Shown here in pieces: positions 6,650-14,156 of a DNA stretch of 31,096 nt (positions are counted from its first letter, which is position 1; each line of letters begins with the position of its first letter). The notes below the pieces were generated by a model. It worked only from the letters and a program-made list of their open reading frames with translations. It did no database searches and was not told the origin of the DNA. The position numbers and the translations under genes are program-made. The DNA is from an uncultured Treponema sp. (lineage in GTDB: Bacteria > Spirochaetota > Spirochaetia > Treponematales > Treponemataceae), in assembly GCA_937890485.1 (NCBI GenBank), contig CALBXN010000156.1, positions 1-31,096 on the forward strand, given 5' to 3'.

Positions 6650-8785
6650 ATGAGTTTTGTTTCAGTTAAAAATTTAAGTTATTCTTATCCAGACTCAAAT
6701 ATTCACGCTGTAAAAAATGTATCTTTTTCAGTAGAAAAAGGAGAATATATTGCAGTTTTAGGTTCTAATGGTTCAGGGAAAAGTACCTTAGCCAAATTAA
6801 TTTTTGGTTTTTTAGAACCAGACTCTGGAACAATTGAAATTGAACAGAATGAAAATCCGATAGGATTTGTTCAGCAACATCCTCGTTATCAAATTATTGC
6901 AGGAACTGTAGAAAGAGATACAGCCTTTGGACCTGAAAATTTAAATCTTCCACAAGTTGAAATAAAACAAAGAACGCAAACTTGCTTAAAACAAGTTGAT
7001 TTGCTTGAAAAATCCACAGAAAAAACTCAAACACTTTCATTAGGGCAAACTCAAAAGTTAGCCTTGTCAGGAATTCTTGCACTTTCTCCAGATTTGCTTA
7101 TTTTAGATGAAGTTCTTTCTATGATTGATCCAATCTCTCGCAGACAAATTCTAGAACTTCTTGATGAATTAAATAAAAATGGAACTACAATAATACATAT
7201 ATCCCACGACTTAGATGAAGCATTTATGGCAAAACGAATTATTGCAATGAATGACGGAAAAATTATCTTTGACGACAGTAGAGAAAAATTTAGAGAAGAA
7301 ATAGATATTTCAACTCATATTTTCGGAAACTTAGAAACTTCTGTGTTTAATAGAAATTATAGAATAAAACAAGATAAGACGACCAACAAGGAAATTTCTT
7401 TATTTCTTGAAAATATAAACTTTGAATATAAGAAGGAAATTCCAATACTAAAAAATATTTCTTTAGCTTTTGAGGCAGGAACAATTACTGCTGTCATGGG
7501 AAAATCTGGGTCAGGAAAATCTACTTTATTTGAAGTAATTTCTTCGTTATTAGCACCCACTTCAGGAAAAGTTTACGCAACAGGAAAGCCTTCTCTTGCA
7601 TTACAAGATGCAGAAAGTGCATTGTTTGAAAATATTGCAGCTGATGATGTAGCTTATGGTCCTGAAAATTTAGGATTAACAGGAAAAGAATTAAAAGAAA
7701 GAGTTGAAAATTCAATGAATCTTTGTGGTATTCCTTTTGAAAAATACAAAGACAGATCAATTCAAATGCTTTCTGGAGGAGAAAAACGAAAACTCGCCTT
7801 GGCAGGAATTATTGCAATGGATTCTCCAATAATCATTTTAGATGAACCAAGTTCAGCATTAGACCCTAAAAGCAGAATTCAATTTTTTGAATTATTACAA
7901 ACACTTGCACAAAAAGGAAAAACAATAATTTTTTCCACACATAGAATGGAAGAAGCAATGATTGCTGATAGAATAATCCGATTGCACGAAGGAAGAATTT
8001 CATCTGATTCAAATCCTATTAAAATTCCTATTGATAAATCGAATTATGTAGAAAACGATAGATACAAAAAATATTCATCACTTTTAGACAATTTACGAAA
8101 TATTTCTTTAGGTGATTTTTGCCTAAAAAAATCCTTAGTTCATAATATGAAACCTCATTCAAAAATTTTGCTTTTTTTTGCATTGTTTTTATCAACATTG
8201 GTATTTCAAAATATAGTTTTATTATCTTGTGCTTGTGGAATTTCACTAATCTATGCTTTACTAGCAAAATATCCTATAAAAAAAATTATACTTAGAATAC
8301 TAAAAATGCTTCCTTGGATTTTAATTTTCTTTGCATTTCAAGTTTTATTGTTCAAAAATTCACCGCAAGATAAAATTCTTTGGGAATGGAATTTTATAAA
8401 AATCACTGATGTAAAATTTATGTTAGGTTTAAGAATGATTTTGCACTTTGTAGGTGCAATGATATGTATTTCAGTTTTTTCCTACAGTATCGAAGAATCT
8501 GAACTTGTAGACGGAATGAAGCATTTATTAAAACCTTTTGAAAAACTCAAATTTAATACAAAAACTGTTACTGTTATGATTTTATTGGTAATGCGTTTTA
8601 TCCCGATTTTAACAGAAGAAGCTAGTCATATCGTAAAAACTCAAATAATCAGAGAAGGTATTAAATCAGCAAAAGGATTAACTGGCAAAATAAAAACTAT
8701 AATGCCAATAATCATTCCTTTAATTTTGCAAACAATTAAGCGTTCAGAAAATTTTGCAGATGCCTTAGAAGCAAGATATTTCTAA
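6650..8785 (+). CDS. Fused ECF transporter energy-coupling module (EcfA-EcfA'-EcfT in one chain)
   Basis: A 711-residue protein combining the three parts of the energy-coupling module of vitamin/metal ECF importers. Domain 1 (~1-225) is an ABC ATPase with Walker A GSNGSGKST (38-46), a variant signature LSLGQ and Walker B LLILDEVLS. Domain 2 (~240-465) is a second ATPase with Walker A GKSGSGKST (284-292), canonical LSGGE (374-378) and Walker B IIILDEPSS. Residues ~500-711 are EcfT: several membrane helices followed by the cytoplasmic coupling helices, with RE and AR motifs (QIIREG; ALEARYF at the C-terminus). No substrate-binding S component is adjacent, so the substrate is unknown and the module may serve S proteins encoded elsewhere. 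There is no Shine-Dalgarno at the start, which suggests translational coupling to the aminotransferase gene 2 bp upstream. Confidence 0.88.
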   Translation: MSFVSVKNLSYSYPDSNIHAVKNVSFSVEKGEYIAVLGSNGSGKSTLAKLIFGFLEPDSGTIEIEQNENPIGFVQQHPRYQIIAGTVERDTAFGPENLNLPQVEIKQRTQTCLKQVDLLEKSTEKTQTLSLGQTQKLALSGILALSPDLLILDEVLSMIDPISRRQILELLDELNKNGTTIIHISHDLDEAFMAKRIIAMNDGKIIFDDSREKFREEIDISTHIFGNLETSVFNRNYRIKQDKTTNKEISLFLENINFEYKKEIPILKNISLAFEAGTITAVMGKSGSGKSTLFEVISSLLAPTSGKVYATGKPSLALQDAESALFENIAADDVAYGPENLGLTGKELKERVENSMNLCGIPFEKYKDRSIQMLSGGEKRKLALAGIIAMDSPIIILDEPSSALDPKSRIQFFELLQTLAQKGKTIIFSTHRMEEAMIADRIIRLHEGRISSDSNPIKIPIDKSNYVENDRYKKYSSLLDNLRNISLGDFCLKKSLVHNMKPHSKILLFFALFLSTLVFQNIVLLSCACGISLIYALLAKYPIKKIILRILKMLPWILIFFAFQVLLFKNSPQDKILWEWNFIKITDVKFMLGLRMILHFVGAMICISVFSYSIEESELVDGMKHLLKPFEKLKFNTKTVTVMILLVMRFIPILTEEASHIVKTQIIREGIKSAKGLTGKIKTIMPIIIPLILQTIKRSENFADALEARYF

Positions 8786-8787
8786 AA

Positions 8788-9225
8788 TTAATTTATCATC
8801 CACGGAAGTGATATTGGTGGTAAACCTAATCTGGCAAAGCCATCTAAAACTTGTTGACGCACAATCGGCCATAACAAACTTGGAATTTGTTTATCTCTAA
8901 AGAATTTTCTTACATCTTCGATTATCCAAAAATCGTCAAATTTATCTCGGTCGGTAATTGTAAATTTTGTTACAATAATTGAAGTTTGATTATAAATTGG
9001 TTTTCCATTATGAAGCATCACAAATTCAAACTTTGGTCTAAAAACACACAAATCACTTTGTGGAAAAAGCGGATCATCATTTGCATATAAAAATTTCCAT
9101 GAAAGCTGAATTTGATTTTCACCTTGAGGAACATCTCCCGTTCTATTAAAACTTAATGACATAGGTTGCATAGTTTGAGGTTGAATACATCGCAAAAATT
9201 CTGTATAAGATTCTTGATTTATCAT
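8788..9225 (-). CDS. SecB-like protein (divergent)
   Basis: A 145-residue soluble protein whose second half reads like the SecB fold. A strand (KFEFVMLHNG) is followed by a 'f....' region and a C-terminal segment LLWPIVRQQVLDGFARLGLPPISLP. The last part parallels the 'lfPyaRe.i..l....GfP.l.L.P' signature of the SecB export chaperone. The N-terminal half is not recognisable. It is convergent with the ECF gene, leaving 2 bp and no terminator. A possible role is chaperoning of exported or outer-membrane proteins; a SecB-like antitoxin-associated chaperone is an alternative, but no toxin gene is nearby. The extended -10 ends 6 nt from the ATG, so the mRNA may be leaderless. Confidence 0.55.
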   Translation of the reverse strand: MINQESYTEFLRCIQPQTMQPMSLSFNRTGDVPQGENQIQLSWKFLYANDDPLFPQSDLCVFRPKFEFVMLHNGKPIYNQTSIIVTKFTITDRDKFDDFWIIEDVRKFFRDKQIPSLLWPIVRQQVLDGFARLGLPPISLPWMIN

Positions 9226-9231
9226 ATTTAT

Positions 9232-9240
9232 ATTTTATCA
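9232..9240 (-). promoter_or_regulatory. Extended -10 of the SecB-like gene; predicts leaderless mRNA
   Basis: Minus strand TG-a-TAAAAT (9240-9232) followed by 6 nt and the ATG at 9225. No good -35 at standard spacing. Confidence 0.45.
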
Positions 9241-9332
9241 AAAATTTGCAATTTTATCATCAAAAAAATTATTAAAAAAATTTAAAAATTTTTAACATCG
9301 AAAAAAGCCTTATAATACTAAGACAAAATGAG

Positions 9333-9352
9333 TTTTCCACAAGTTATCCACC
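9333..9352 (+). promoter_or_regulatory. Tandem DnaA-box-like 9-mers upstream of nrdD
   Basis: TTTTCCACA (9333-9341) and TTATCCACC (9344-9352), each one mismatch from the DnaA box TTATCCACA, same orientation, 2 bp apart. They lie ~11 bp upstream of the nrdD -35. DnaA control of ribonucleotide reductase is established in E. coli (nrdAB); here it is inferred. Confidence 0.5.
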
Positions 9353-9363
9353 GAAAAATACAA

Positions 9364-9392
9364 TTGACAACACTATATATAGCGTTTATAAT
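9364..9392 (+). promoter_or_regulatory. Consensus sigma-70 promoter of the nrd operon
   Basis: TTGACA (9364-9369), exactly 17 bp, TATAAT (9387-9392): both hexamers match the consensus perfectly. Transcription should start near 9399, giving a ~70-nt leader with SD AAGGA (9459-9463). Confidence 0.9.
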
Positions 9393-9416
9393 CAAATCAT
9401 AACTTAAATATAGCGT
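9370..9416 (+). promoter_or_regulatory. NrdR box pair
   Basis: ACACTATATATAGCGT (9370-9385) and AACTTAAATATAGCGT (9401-9416). They match the NrdR consensus (ACAcwAyATaTwGtgt) well and moderately, and are 31 bp apart start to start, the three-turn spacing typical of NrdR operators. Box 1 fills the promoter spacer and box 2 covers the start site, so repression by ATP/dATP-bound NrdR is expected. nrdR itself is not in the window. Confidence 0.85.
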
Positions 9417-9469
9417 TTTTTACTAATTTTAGTAATTCAAATAAATATATCATTTTTAAGGATTTTACC

Positions 9470-11797
9470 ATGATTAAAAGCATTAAAAAGCGTGATGGTC
9501 GTATAGTTTTATACAACGAAGACAAAATCGCACAAGCTATCTTAAAAGCAATGCAAGCTTCTGGAGAAGGAGATGCTTCCGATGCAGCAGGAGTTGCAAA
9601 TTCTGTAGAAGCATCGCTAGAAAAACTCTGTGGTGTAAATCCTCCAACAATTGAACAAATTCAAGACCAAGTAGAAAAAGACTTAATGAGTGCAGGTTTT
9701 GAAGAAACAGCAAAGCAATATATTCTTTATCGTGCAGGAAGAACTCGTGTTCGTGAAATGAATACTCACTTAATGAAAGTTTTTGACGAACTTACAAATG
9801 TTGATGCAACTAAAAGTGACCTAAAACGAGATAACGCAAATATTGATGGCGATACAGCCATGGGTACAATGTTAAAGTACGGTAGCGAAGCTGCAAAAGA
9901 TTATTACGAAAAATATCTTCTTACACAAGAACAAGCAGATGCTCACAAAAATGGCGATATCCATATTCATGACTTTGACTTTTATTCTTTGACTACAACT
10001 TGTTGTCAAATCCAGCTTACAAAACTTTTTAAAGGTGGATTTTCTACTGGTCACGGATTTTTAAGAGAACCAAACGATATTCAAAGTTACTCTGCTTTAG
10101 CATGTATCGCAATTCAGTCAAATCAAAATGACCAACATGGAGGACAATCCATCGTAGATTTTGATTACGGATTAGCTCCTGGTGTTACAAAAACTTATAA
10201 AAAATTTTACTCAACAAATCTCTATAAATCATTAGAAATTTTAGCACCATCAAATGAACCTGATACAACAGAAGATAAATCTAATGGTATTCAAGGTGGA
10301 CTTACTCTTTTTGATTTAAAAGAAATCGCATCAGAAATTGAAAAGAAAACAGGACACTATCCACAAATTACAACTGATAAAGATTATCTAAACGAAGAAA
10401 GAAATATTCTTTTAAGCAAAGGTTTTTCAGAAGAAGTTATTTCTAAAGCTCAAAATTTTGCGGTTAAAGAAGCTTATCGCGAAACAGAAAAAGCTACATA
10501 TCAAGCAATGGAAGCATTGATTCACAACTTAAATACAATGCACTCTAGAGCTGGAGCACAAACACCATTTAGTTCTATCAACTACGGAACTGACACAAGT
10601 CCAGAAGGACGAATGGTTATGCGAAATATATTGAAAGCCACAGAAGCAGGACTTGGAATGGGAGAAACACCTATCTTCCCTATTCAGATTTTCCGTGTGA
10701 AAGAAGGTGTAAACTACAACGAAGGTGATCCTAACTACGATTTATTTATTCAAGCATGTGAAGTTTCTGCAAAAAGACTTTTCCCTAACTTCAGTTTCTT
10801 AGATAGTCCTTTCAATTTGCAATATTACAAACCAGGACATCCAGAAACAGAAGTTTCATACATGGGATGTAGAACTCGTGTTATGGCAAATGTTTTTGAT
10901 CCTTCAAAATCAGTTTCACCAGGAAGAGGAAACTTATCATTCACATCAATTAACTTGCCTAGAATTGCAATCGAAGCAAAAGGCGATATCGATAAATTCT
11001 ATCGTGACTTAAAAAAGATGATGGACTTAGTTGTTGGACAACTTTTAGATAGATTTGCTATCCAAAGTAGAAAACATGTTTACAACTTTCCTTTCTTAAT
11101 GGGACAAGGTGTTTGGATTGATAGTGATAAACTAGGATACAATGATACAGTTGGTGAAGTTCTAAAACATGGAACTTTAAGTATCGGATTTATCGGACTT
11201 GCAGAAACATTAACAGCATTGTACGGTCATCACCATGGTGAAAGTGAACAAATGCAAGAAAAAGGTCTTGAAATCGTTGGATTTATGCGAAAATACTTAG
11301 ATGATTTAAGTGTAGAAAAACAACTAAACTTTACACTTCTTGCAACACCTGCCGAAGGTCTTTCAGGACGATTTGTACGAATGGATAAAAAGCGTTACGG
11401 AATAATAAAAGGAATAACTGATAAAGATTATTACACAAACTCTTTCCACGTTCCTGTTTATTATAAAATTTCTGCTTTTGATAAAATTAAAATTGAAGCT
11501 CCTTATCATGCTTTAACAAATGCAGGACACATCAGTTATGTAGAACTTGATGGAGATACAGCTAACAATGTAGAAGCATTTGAAGCAATCGTTCGTTGTA
11601 TGCATGATGCAGGAATTGGATATGGTTCAATTAACCACCCAGTTGATAGAGACCCACTTTGTGGTTATGTTGGTGTAATTGGTGAAGTTTGCCCTCGTTG
11701 TGGACGCAAAACTGGAGAACCAATTACAGAAGAAAAAATGCAAGAGCTAAGAATGAAATATAGAAATATTCCTTACTTAGCAAATTGGAAAGAATAA
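9470..11797 (+). CDS. nrdD: Class III (anaerobic) ribonucleoside-triphosphate reductase large chain, lacking the glycyl-radical tail
   Basis: Reduces ribonucleoside triphosphates to deoxyribonucleotides under anaerobic conditions. Residues ~1-95 are an ATP-cone allosteric domain (MIKSIKKRDGRIVLYNEDKI). The body is the NrdD ten-stranded barrel, with HIHDFDFYSLTTTCCQIQ and SYMGCRT (Cys467), among conserved cysteine positions. The C-terminus has DPLCGYVG and CPRCG (Cys731, 741, 744), matching the metal-binding region that normally precedes the glycyl-radical motif. The chain then ends with a polar ~26-residue tail; the expected R-[VI]-x-GYLG motif and the following 'RFN.AK..E..DR.KH' are absent. 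These occur instead in the separate 54-residue ORF at 12009. Length is 775 residues. It is controlled by a consensus promoter with NrdR boxes. Confidence 0.93.
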   Translation: MIKSIKKRDGRIVLYNEDKIAQAILKAMQASGEGDASDAAGVANSVEASLEKLCGVNPPTIEQIQDQVEKDLMSAGFEETAKQYILYRAGRTRVREMNTHLMKVFDELTNVDATKSDLKRDNANIDGDTAMGTMLKYGSEAAKDYYEKYLLTQEQADAHKNGDIHIHDFDFYSLTTTCCQIQLTKLFKGGFSTGHGFLREPNDIQSYSALACIAIQSNQNDQHGGQSIVDFDYGLAPGVTKTYKKFYSTNLYKSLEILAPSNEPDTTEDKSNGIQGGLTLFDLKEIASEIEKKTGHYPQITTDKDYLNEERNILLSKGFSEEVISKAQNFAVKEAYRETEKATYQAMEALIHNLNTMHSRAGAQTPFSSINYGTDTSPEGRMVMRNILKATEAGLGMGETPIFPIQIFRVKEGVNYNEGDPNYDLFIQACEVSAKRLFPNFSFLDSPFNLQYYKPGHPETEVSYMGCRTRVMANVFDPSKSVSPGRGNLSFTSINLPRIAIEAKGDIDKFYRDLKKMMDLVVGQLLDRFAIQSRKHVYNFPFLMGQGVWIDSDKLGYNDTVGEVLKHGTLSIGFIGLAETLTALYGHHHGESEQMQEKGLEIVGFMRKYLDDLSVEKQLNFTLLATPAEGLSGRFVRMDKKRYGIIKGITDKDYYTNSFHVPVYYKISAFDKIKIEAPYHALTNAGHISYVELDGDTANNVEAFEAIVRCMHDAGIGYGSINHPVDRDPLCGYVGVIGEVCPRCGRKTGEPITEEKMQELRMKYRNIPYLANWKE

Positions 11798-11831
11798 TTT
11801 TAGTTTTGCGATTTATCTATAATAATCGTAT

Positions 11832-12011
11832 ACTTTTAATTAGGGGATTTTATGAATTGTTCGGTACAAATAGTACCTCATAATTCATATTGAGTTTGCT
11901 TTGCAAACTCATATATTTTCTGCTATTTCTCACTTCGTTGCGAAATAGCGTCTTAAAAGTCTGTTCGAAAATTGATATTTTCTCACAGACTTTTAATTAG
12001 GGGATTTTATG
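11832..12011. repeat. Hairpin-rich insertion bounded by a 23-bp direct repeat
   Basis: A 23-bp sequence ending in TAGGGGATTTTATG occurs at 11832-11854 and again, identically, at 11989-12011 (offset 157 bp). Between them are four consecutive hairpins. A: TATGAATT/AATTCATA (11851-11858/11882-11889) with inner GGTAC/GTACC. B: TGAGTTTGC/GCAAACTCA (11891-11899/11903-11911). C: GCTATTTC/GAAATAGC (11922-11929/11942-11949). D: TTAAAAGTCTGT/ACAGACTTTTAA (11953-11964/11985-11996) with inner GAAAAT/ATTTTC. The repeat includes the Shine-Dalgarno and ATG of the 54-residue gene, so the pattern looks like an insertion that duplicated its target. No transposase or U-tract is present. Confidence 0.8.
11852..11893 (+). 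other. Possible 13-codon leader ORF created by the duplicated start site
   Basis: The upstream copy of the repeat keeps the SD AGGGGA and ATG, giving a 13-codon frame (MNCSVQIVPHNSY) that ends at TGA 11891-11893. It may be translated but is probably a by-product of the insertion; it could affect folding of hairpins A and B. Confidence 0.3.
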
Positions 12012-12173
12012 GAAACAAAAGAAAAAATTAGCACAAACATTGAAGCTAAACTTGGTAAAGGTGTTGAATTTGAAAGAATTCGACGAATCACTGGTTATCT
12101 TGTAGGAACTCTAGATCGTTTTAACGATGCTAAACGAGCCGAAGAGCATGACCGCATTAAACACGGAATGTAG
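12009..12173 (+). CDS. 54-residue glycyl-radical subunit of anaerobic ribonucleotide reductase (split NrdD C-terminus)
   Basis: ATG at 12009, preceded by SD AGGGGA (11999-12004); stop TAG 12171-12173. Residues 1-20 are a polar leader. Residues 21-52 read FERIRRITGYLVG, then TLDRFNDAKRAEEHDRIKH. This aligns with the C-terminus of complete NrdD proteins, where R-R-V-C-GYLG carries the glycyl radical (E. coli Gly681) and is followed by an 'N.GK.EE...R.KH' helix. Gly29 is therefore the predicted radical site. The upstream 775-residue NrdD stops before this segment, and nrdG, the radical-forming activase, follows 29 bp downstream. The inferred role is a detachable radical-carrying subunit that docks on NrdD, comparable to GrcA/YfiD on pyruvate formate-lyase. 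The alignment is from memory; it has not been tested. Confidence 0.82.
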   Translation: METKEKISTNIEAKLGKGVEFERIRRITGYLVGTLDRFNDAKRAEEHDRIKHGM

Positions 12174-12202
12174 TTGCACTAAAAAATAGACCCCATCAGG
12201 CT

Positions 12203-12745
12203 ATGCAAACTATTCTCAATATTGCCGGGCTCGTTAATGATTCAATCGTTGACGGGCCCGGTATCCGTTTCACAATATTTGCACAAGGTTGTTCTCACGA
12301 TTGTCCAGGATGCCACAATCCAGCCACTCATCCTTTTGGAATTGGAACTGATATGAGTGTTTCTGAAATCATCAATCAGATAAAAGCTAATCCTTTGGTA
12401 AGAGGTGTTACATTTTCTGGAGGCGATCCATTTTTTCAAGCTGAAGGATTTGCAGAATTAGGCAGAAGATTAAAATTATTAGGATATGAAGTTGCAGCCT
12501 ATACAGGATTTACTTGGGAGCAACTCGTAGGAATTGGAAACACACATCAAATTGAACTTTTACAAACTTTAGATATTCTAGTTGACGGACTTTATCTTGA
12601 AGAAAAACGAAATTTAGATTTACGCTTTAGAGGTAGCGAAAATCAAAGAATTATCGATGTACAAAAAAGTTTAGAAGGAATTTCTTTTGGAATTTCTCCA
12701 GTTCATCAACCTATTTTATGTTCACAAAAAAGATGGACAGGTTAA
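12203..12745 (+). CDS. nrdG: Anaerobic ribonucleotide reductase activating protein (radical SAM)
   Basis: A 180-residue radical-SAM activase that reductively cleaves S-adenosylmethionine and abstracts hydrogen from the NrdD glycine. The [4Fe-4S] motif CSHDCPGC (CX3CX2C) starts near residue 30, preceded by NDSIVDGPGIRFTIFAQG, typical of glycyl-radical activases. VTFSGGDPFFQ is the GGE-like SAM-binding motif, followed by LGYEVAAYTGFTWE. Length fits NrdG (~155-180). It is the last gene of the nrd operon, 29 bp after the small radical-subunit gene; only a weak AGG precedes the ATG. Its stop overlaps the stop of the convergent ATP-grasp gene by 3-4 bp, so no terminator separates them. Confidence 0.95.
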   Translation: MQTILNIAGLVNDSIVDGPGIRFTIFAQGCSHDCPGCHNPATHPFGIGTDMSVSEIINQIKANPLVRGVTFSGGDPFFQAEGFAELGRRLKLLGYEVAAYTGFTWEQLVGIGNTHQIELLQTLDILVDGLYLEEKRNLDLRFRGSENQRIIDVQKSLEGISFGISPVHQPILCSQKRWTG

Positions 12746-14145
12746 AACTTTTTAAAAAGATTAAACAAATCGTATGCGCCTTGCAACAAGGTTTCATCAA
12801 CATATAATTTATTTTCATTTACAAAATCATCAAAAATTAATTTTAACTGTTCAAAGTTTTTTGTATTACCTAAAACTATTTCACAAAAACCTTTTTCTCT
12901 ATCTTGCTTTGCTTCTAAATTATGTAATTGATTTACATATTTTACATTTTTAATTTTAGAAATTTCTTCCATTTGATTTTCAGTTTGAATTGAAACTTTA
13001 AAATTTATAACTAAATTTTCTTTTTGATTTTTTCTTTCAAAAATTGATTTTAGTTTTTTCTCTTGGGTAAGTTCTGTTAAAATTTGTAACAATGATTTAT
13101 TCATACTTGAAGCATAAGTTTTTGACATTCCAGAAACTCTAGAATTAATTTCTAACAAGTACCATTCATCATTTTTTAAAATCAAATCAACTTGAGTTAT
13201 ACCACAAAATTTTAATTCACAAGCTAACTGTTGCAAAGATTTTTTTAACTTTGAAATTTTAAACTTAGGATTTTTTATTGGACCAATTTTTACACTTTGT
13301 TTAGGACTTGTAATACCATACTTGTTAGTAGAAAAAATAAAAGGTGAATGTACATGATGAGTTATCTTATTTTTATTTTTGTTGCTATAAATTTCAGTAC
13401 CAAAATTTATTCCTTCTATATATTCTTGAATTATTCTATCAGAATTATTTCTTTTAGAATTTAAAAATGTAATAACTTGATTATAACTTGTTGCAACTTC
13501 CATTCCGTAAGAACTTGTACAATAATTATCTTTAATAATTACCGGAAAATTTAATTTTTTAATTTCAGAAAAAATATATTCTTTGTAAACGTTTTCTTGT
13601 ACATTTATTTTATTTTTTTCAGAACAAAATAATTCATGATGAACATAAATTGATTTTGGAATTTTTAGATTTTTAATTTTTTTATTTAAAATTAATTCAT
13701 TAACTTTTTGGTTTGTCAAATTTTTATCAAAACTAATAAAAGAAGTTTCATTTGTAGCACAATATGTTTTTATTCCATTTGAATTTAAAATATCTGCAAC
13801 CAAAGAATCTTTTATAAAAAGCCAATCAAAAGGAGTTGTCCAAAAAGAAACTGAAATTGCAACATCTGGATTTATTTTTAAAATTGTTTCTGAAAATTTT
13901 TCGGCACTAAAAGATTCATCAGAATTTATTACAAAATATTTTACTTTTTCAGATTTAGAAAAACTTCCATCATCAAATAAATCGATTAAAAACATCCCTG
14001 GAGTTTGAGTTACAACAAAAAACTCGTGTTCTGGAAAACAATTTGCAAGTTCATCAAATTCCATTTTACAAGTTGGGAAAGAATTTATTTTAAATGTTTT
14101 ACAATCAAACTTATTTGAATTTGTACTATAAAAAAGAATTTTCAT
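12742..14145 (-). CDS. ATP-grasp ligase of unknown substrate
   Basis: A 467-residue protein. Residues ~1-160 form a preATP-grasp-like N-terminal region. The ATP-grasp core holds FPVIIKDNYCTSSYGMEVA (nucleotide-binding Lys and loop), RIIQEYIEGINFGTEIY and the metal-binding strand QVDLILKNDEWYLLEINSRVSGMS with E-x-N. This resembles the D-Ala-D-Ala ligase/carbamoyl-phosphate or biotin carboxylase-like superfamily, in which a carboxylate is activated as acyl phosphate and joined to an amine. The substrate is not recognisable. A longer frame starts at 14190, but that ATG lies upstream of this gene's own -10; the ATG at 14145 lies 11 nt after TATTAT and is preferred. It is divergent from the RNase III-like gene and shares its -35 box. 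It is unusually A/T-rich. Confidence 0.75.
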   Translation of the reverse strand: MKILFYSTNSNKFDCKTFKINSFPTCKMEFDELANCFPEHEFFVVTQTPGMFLIDLFDDGSFSKSEKVKYFVINSDESFSAEKFSETILKINPDVAISVSFWTTPFDWLFIKDSLVADILNSNGIKTYCATNETSFISFDKNLTNQKVNELILNKKIKNLKIPKSIYVHHELFCSEKNKINVQENVYKEYIFSEIKKLNFPVIIKDNYCTSSYGMEVATSYNQVITFLNSKRNNSDRIIQEYIEGINFGTEIYSNKNKNKITHHVHSPFIFSTNKYGITSPKQSVKIGPIKNPKFKISKLKKSLQQLACELKFCGITQVDLILKNDEWYLLEINSRVSGMSKTYASSMNKSLLQILTELTQEKKLKSIFERKNQKENLVINFKVSIQTENQMEEISKIKNVKYVNQLHNLEAKQDREKGFCEIVLGNTKNFEQLKLIFDDFVNENKLYVDETLLQGAYDLFNLFKKF

Positions 14146-14156
14146 AAAGTAACTAC

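Noticed and set aside
9311..9316. TATAAT as an alternative nrdD promoter
   Set aside because: No -35 lies at 15-19 bp; the perfect promoter at 9364-9392 explains the gene much better.
11851..11996. Integron attC site or CRISPR repeat
   Set aside because: The hairpins differ from each other and no regular spacers exist. I saw no RYYYAAC/GTTRRRY core pair and no integrase or cas gene in the window.
11953..11996. Hairpin D as a rho-independent terminator after nrdD
   Set aside because: The stem is strong, but it is followed by TTAGGGG and not a U-tract, and the nrd genes downstream must be transcribed.
11797..12011. Recent frameshift or stop mutation in nrdD that broke off its C-terminus
   Set aside because: The small ORF has its own SD, ATG and a 20-residue leader, and NrdD has its own extra tail; the two do not join by a simple frame change. 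This fits two established genes better.
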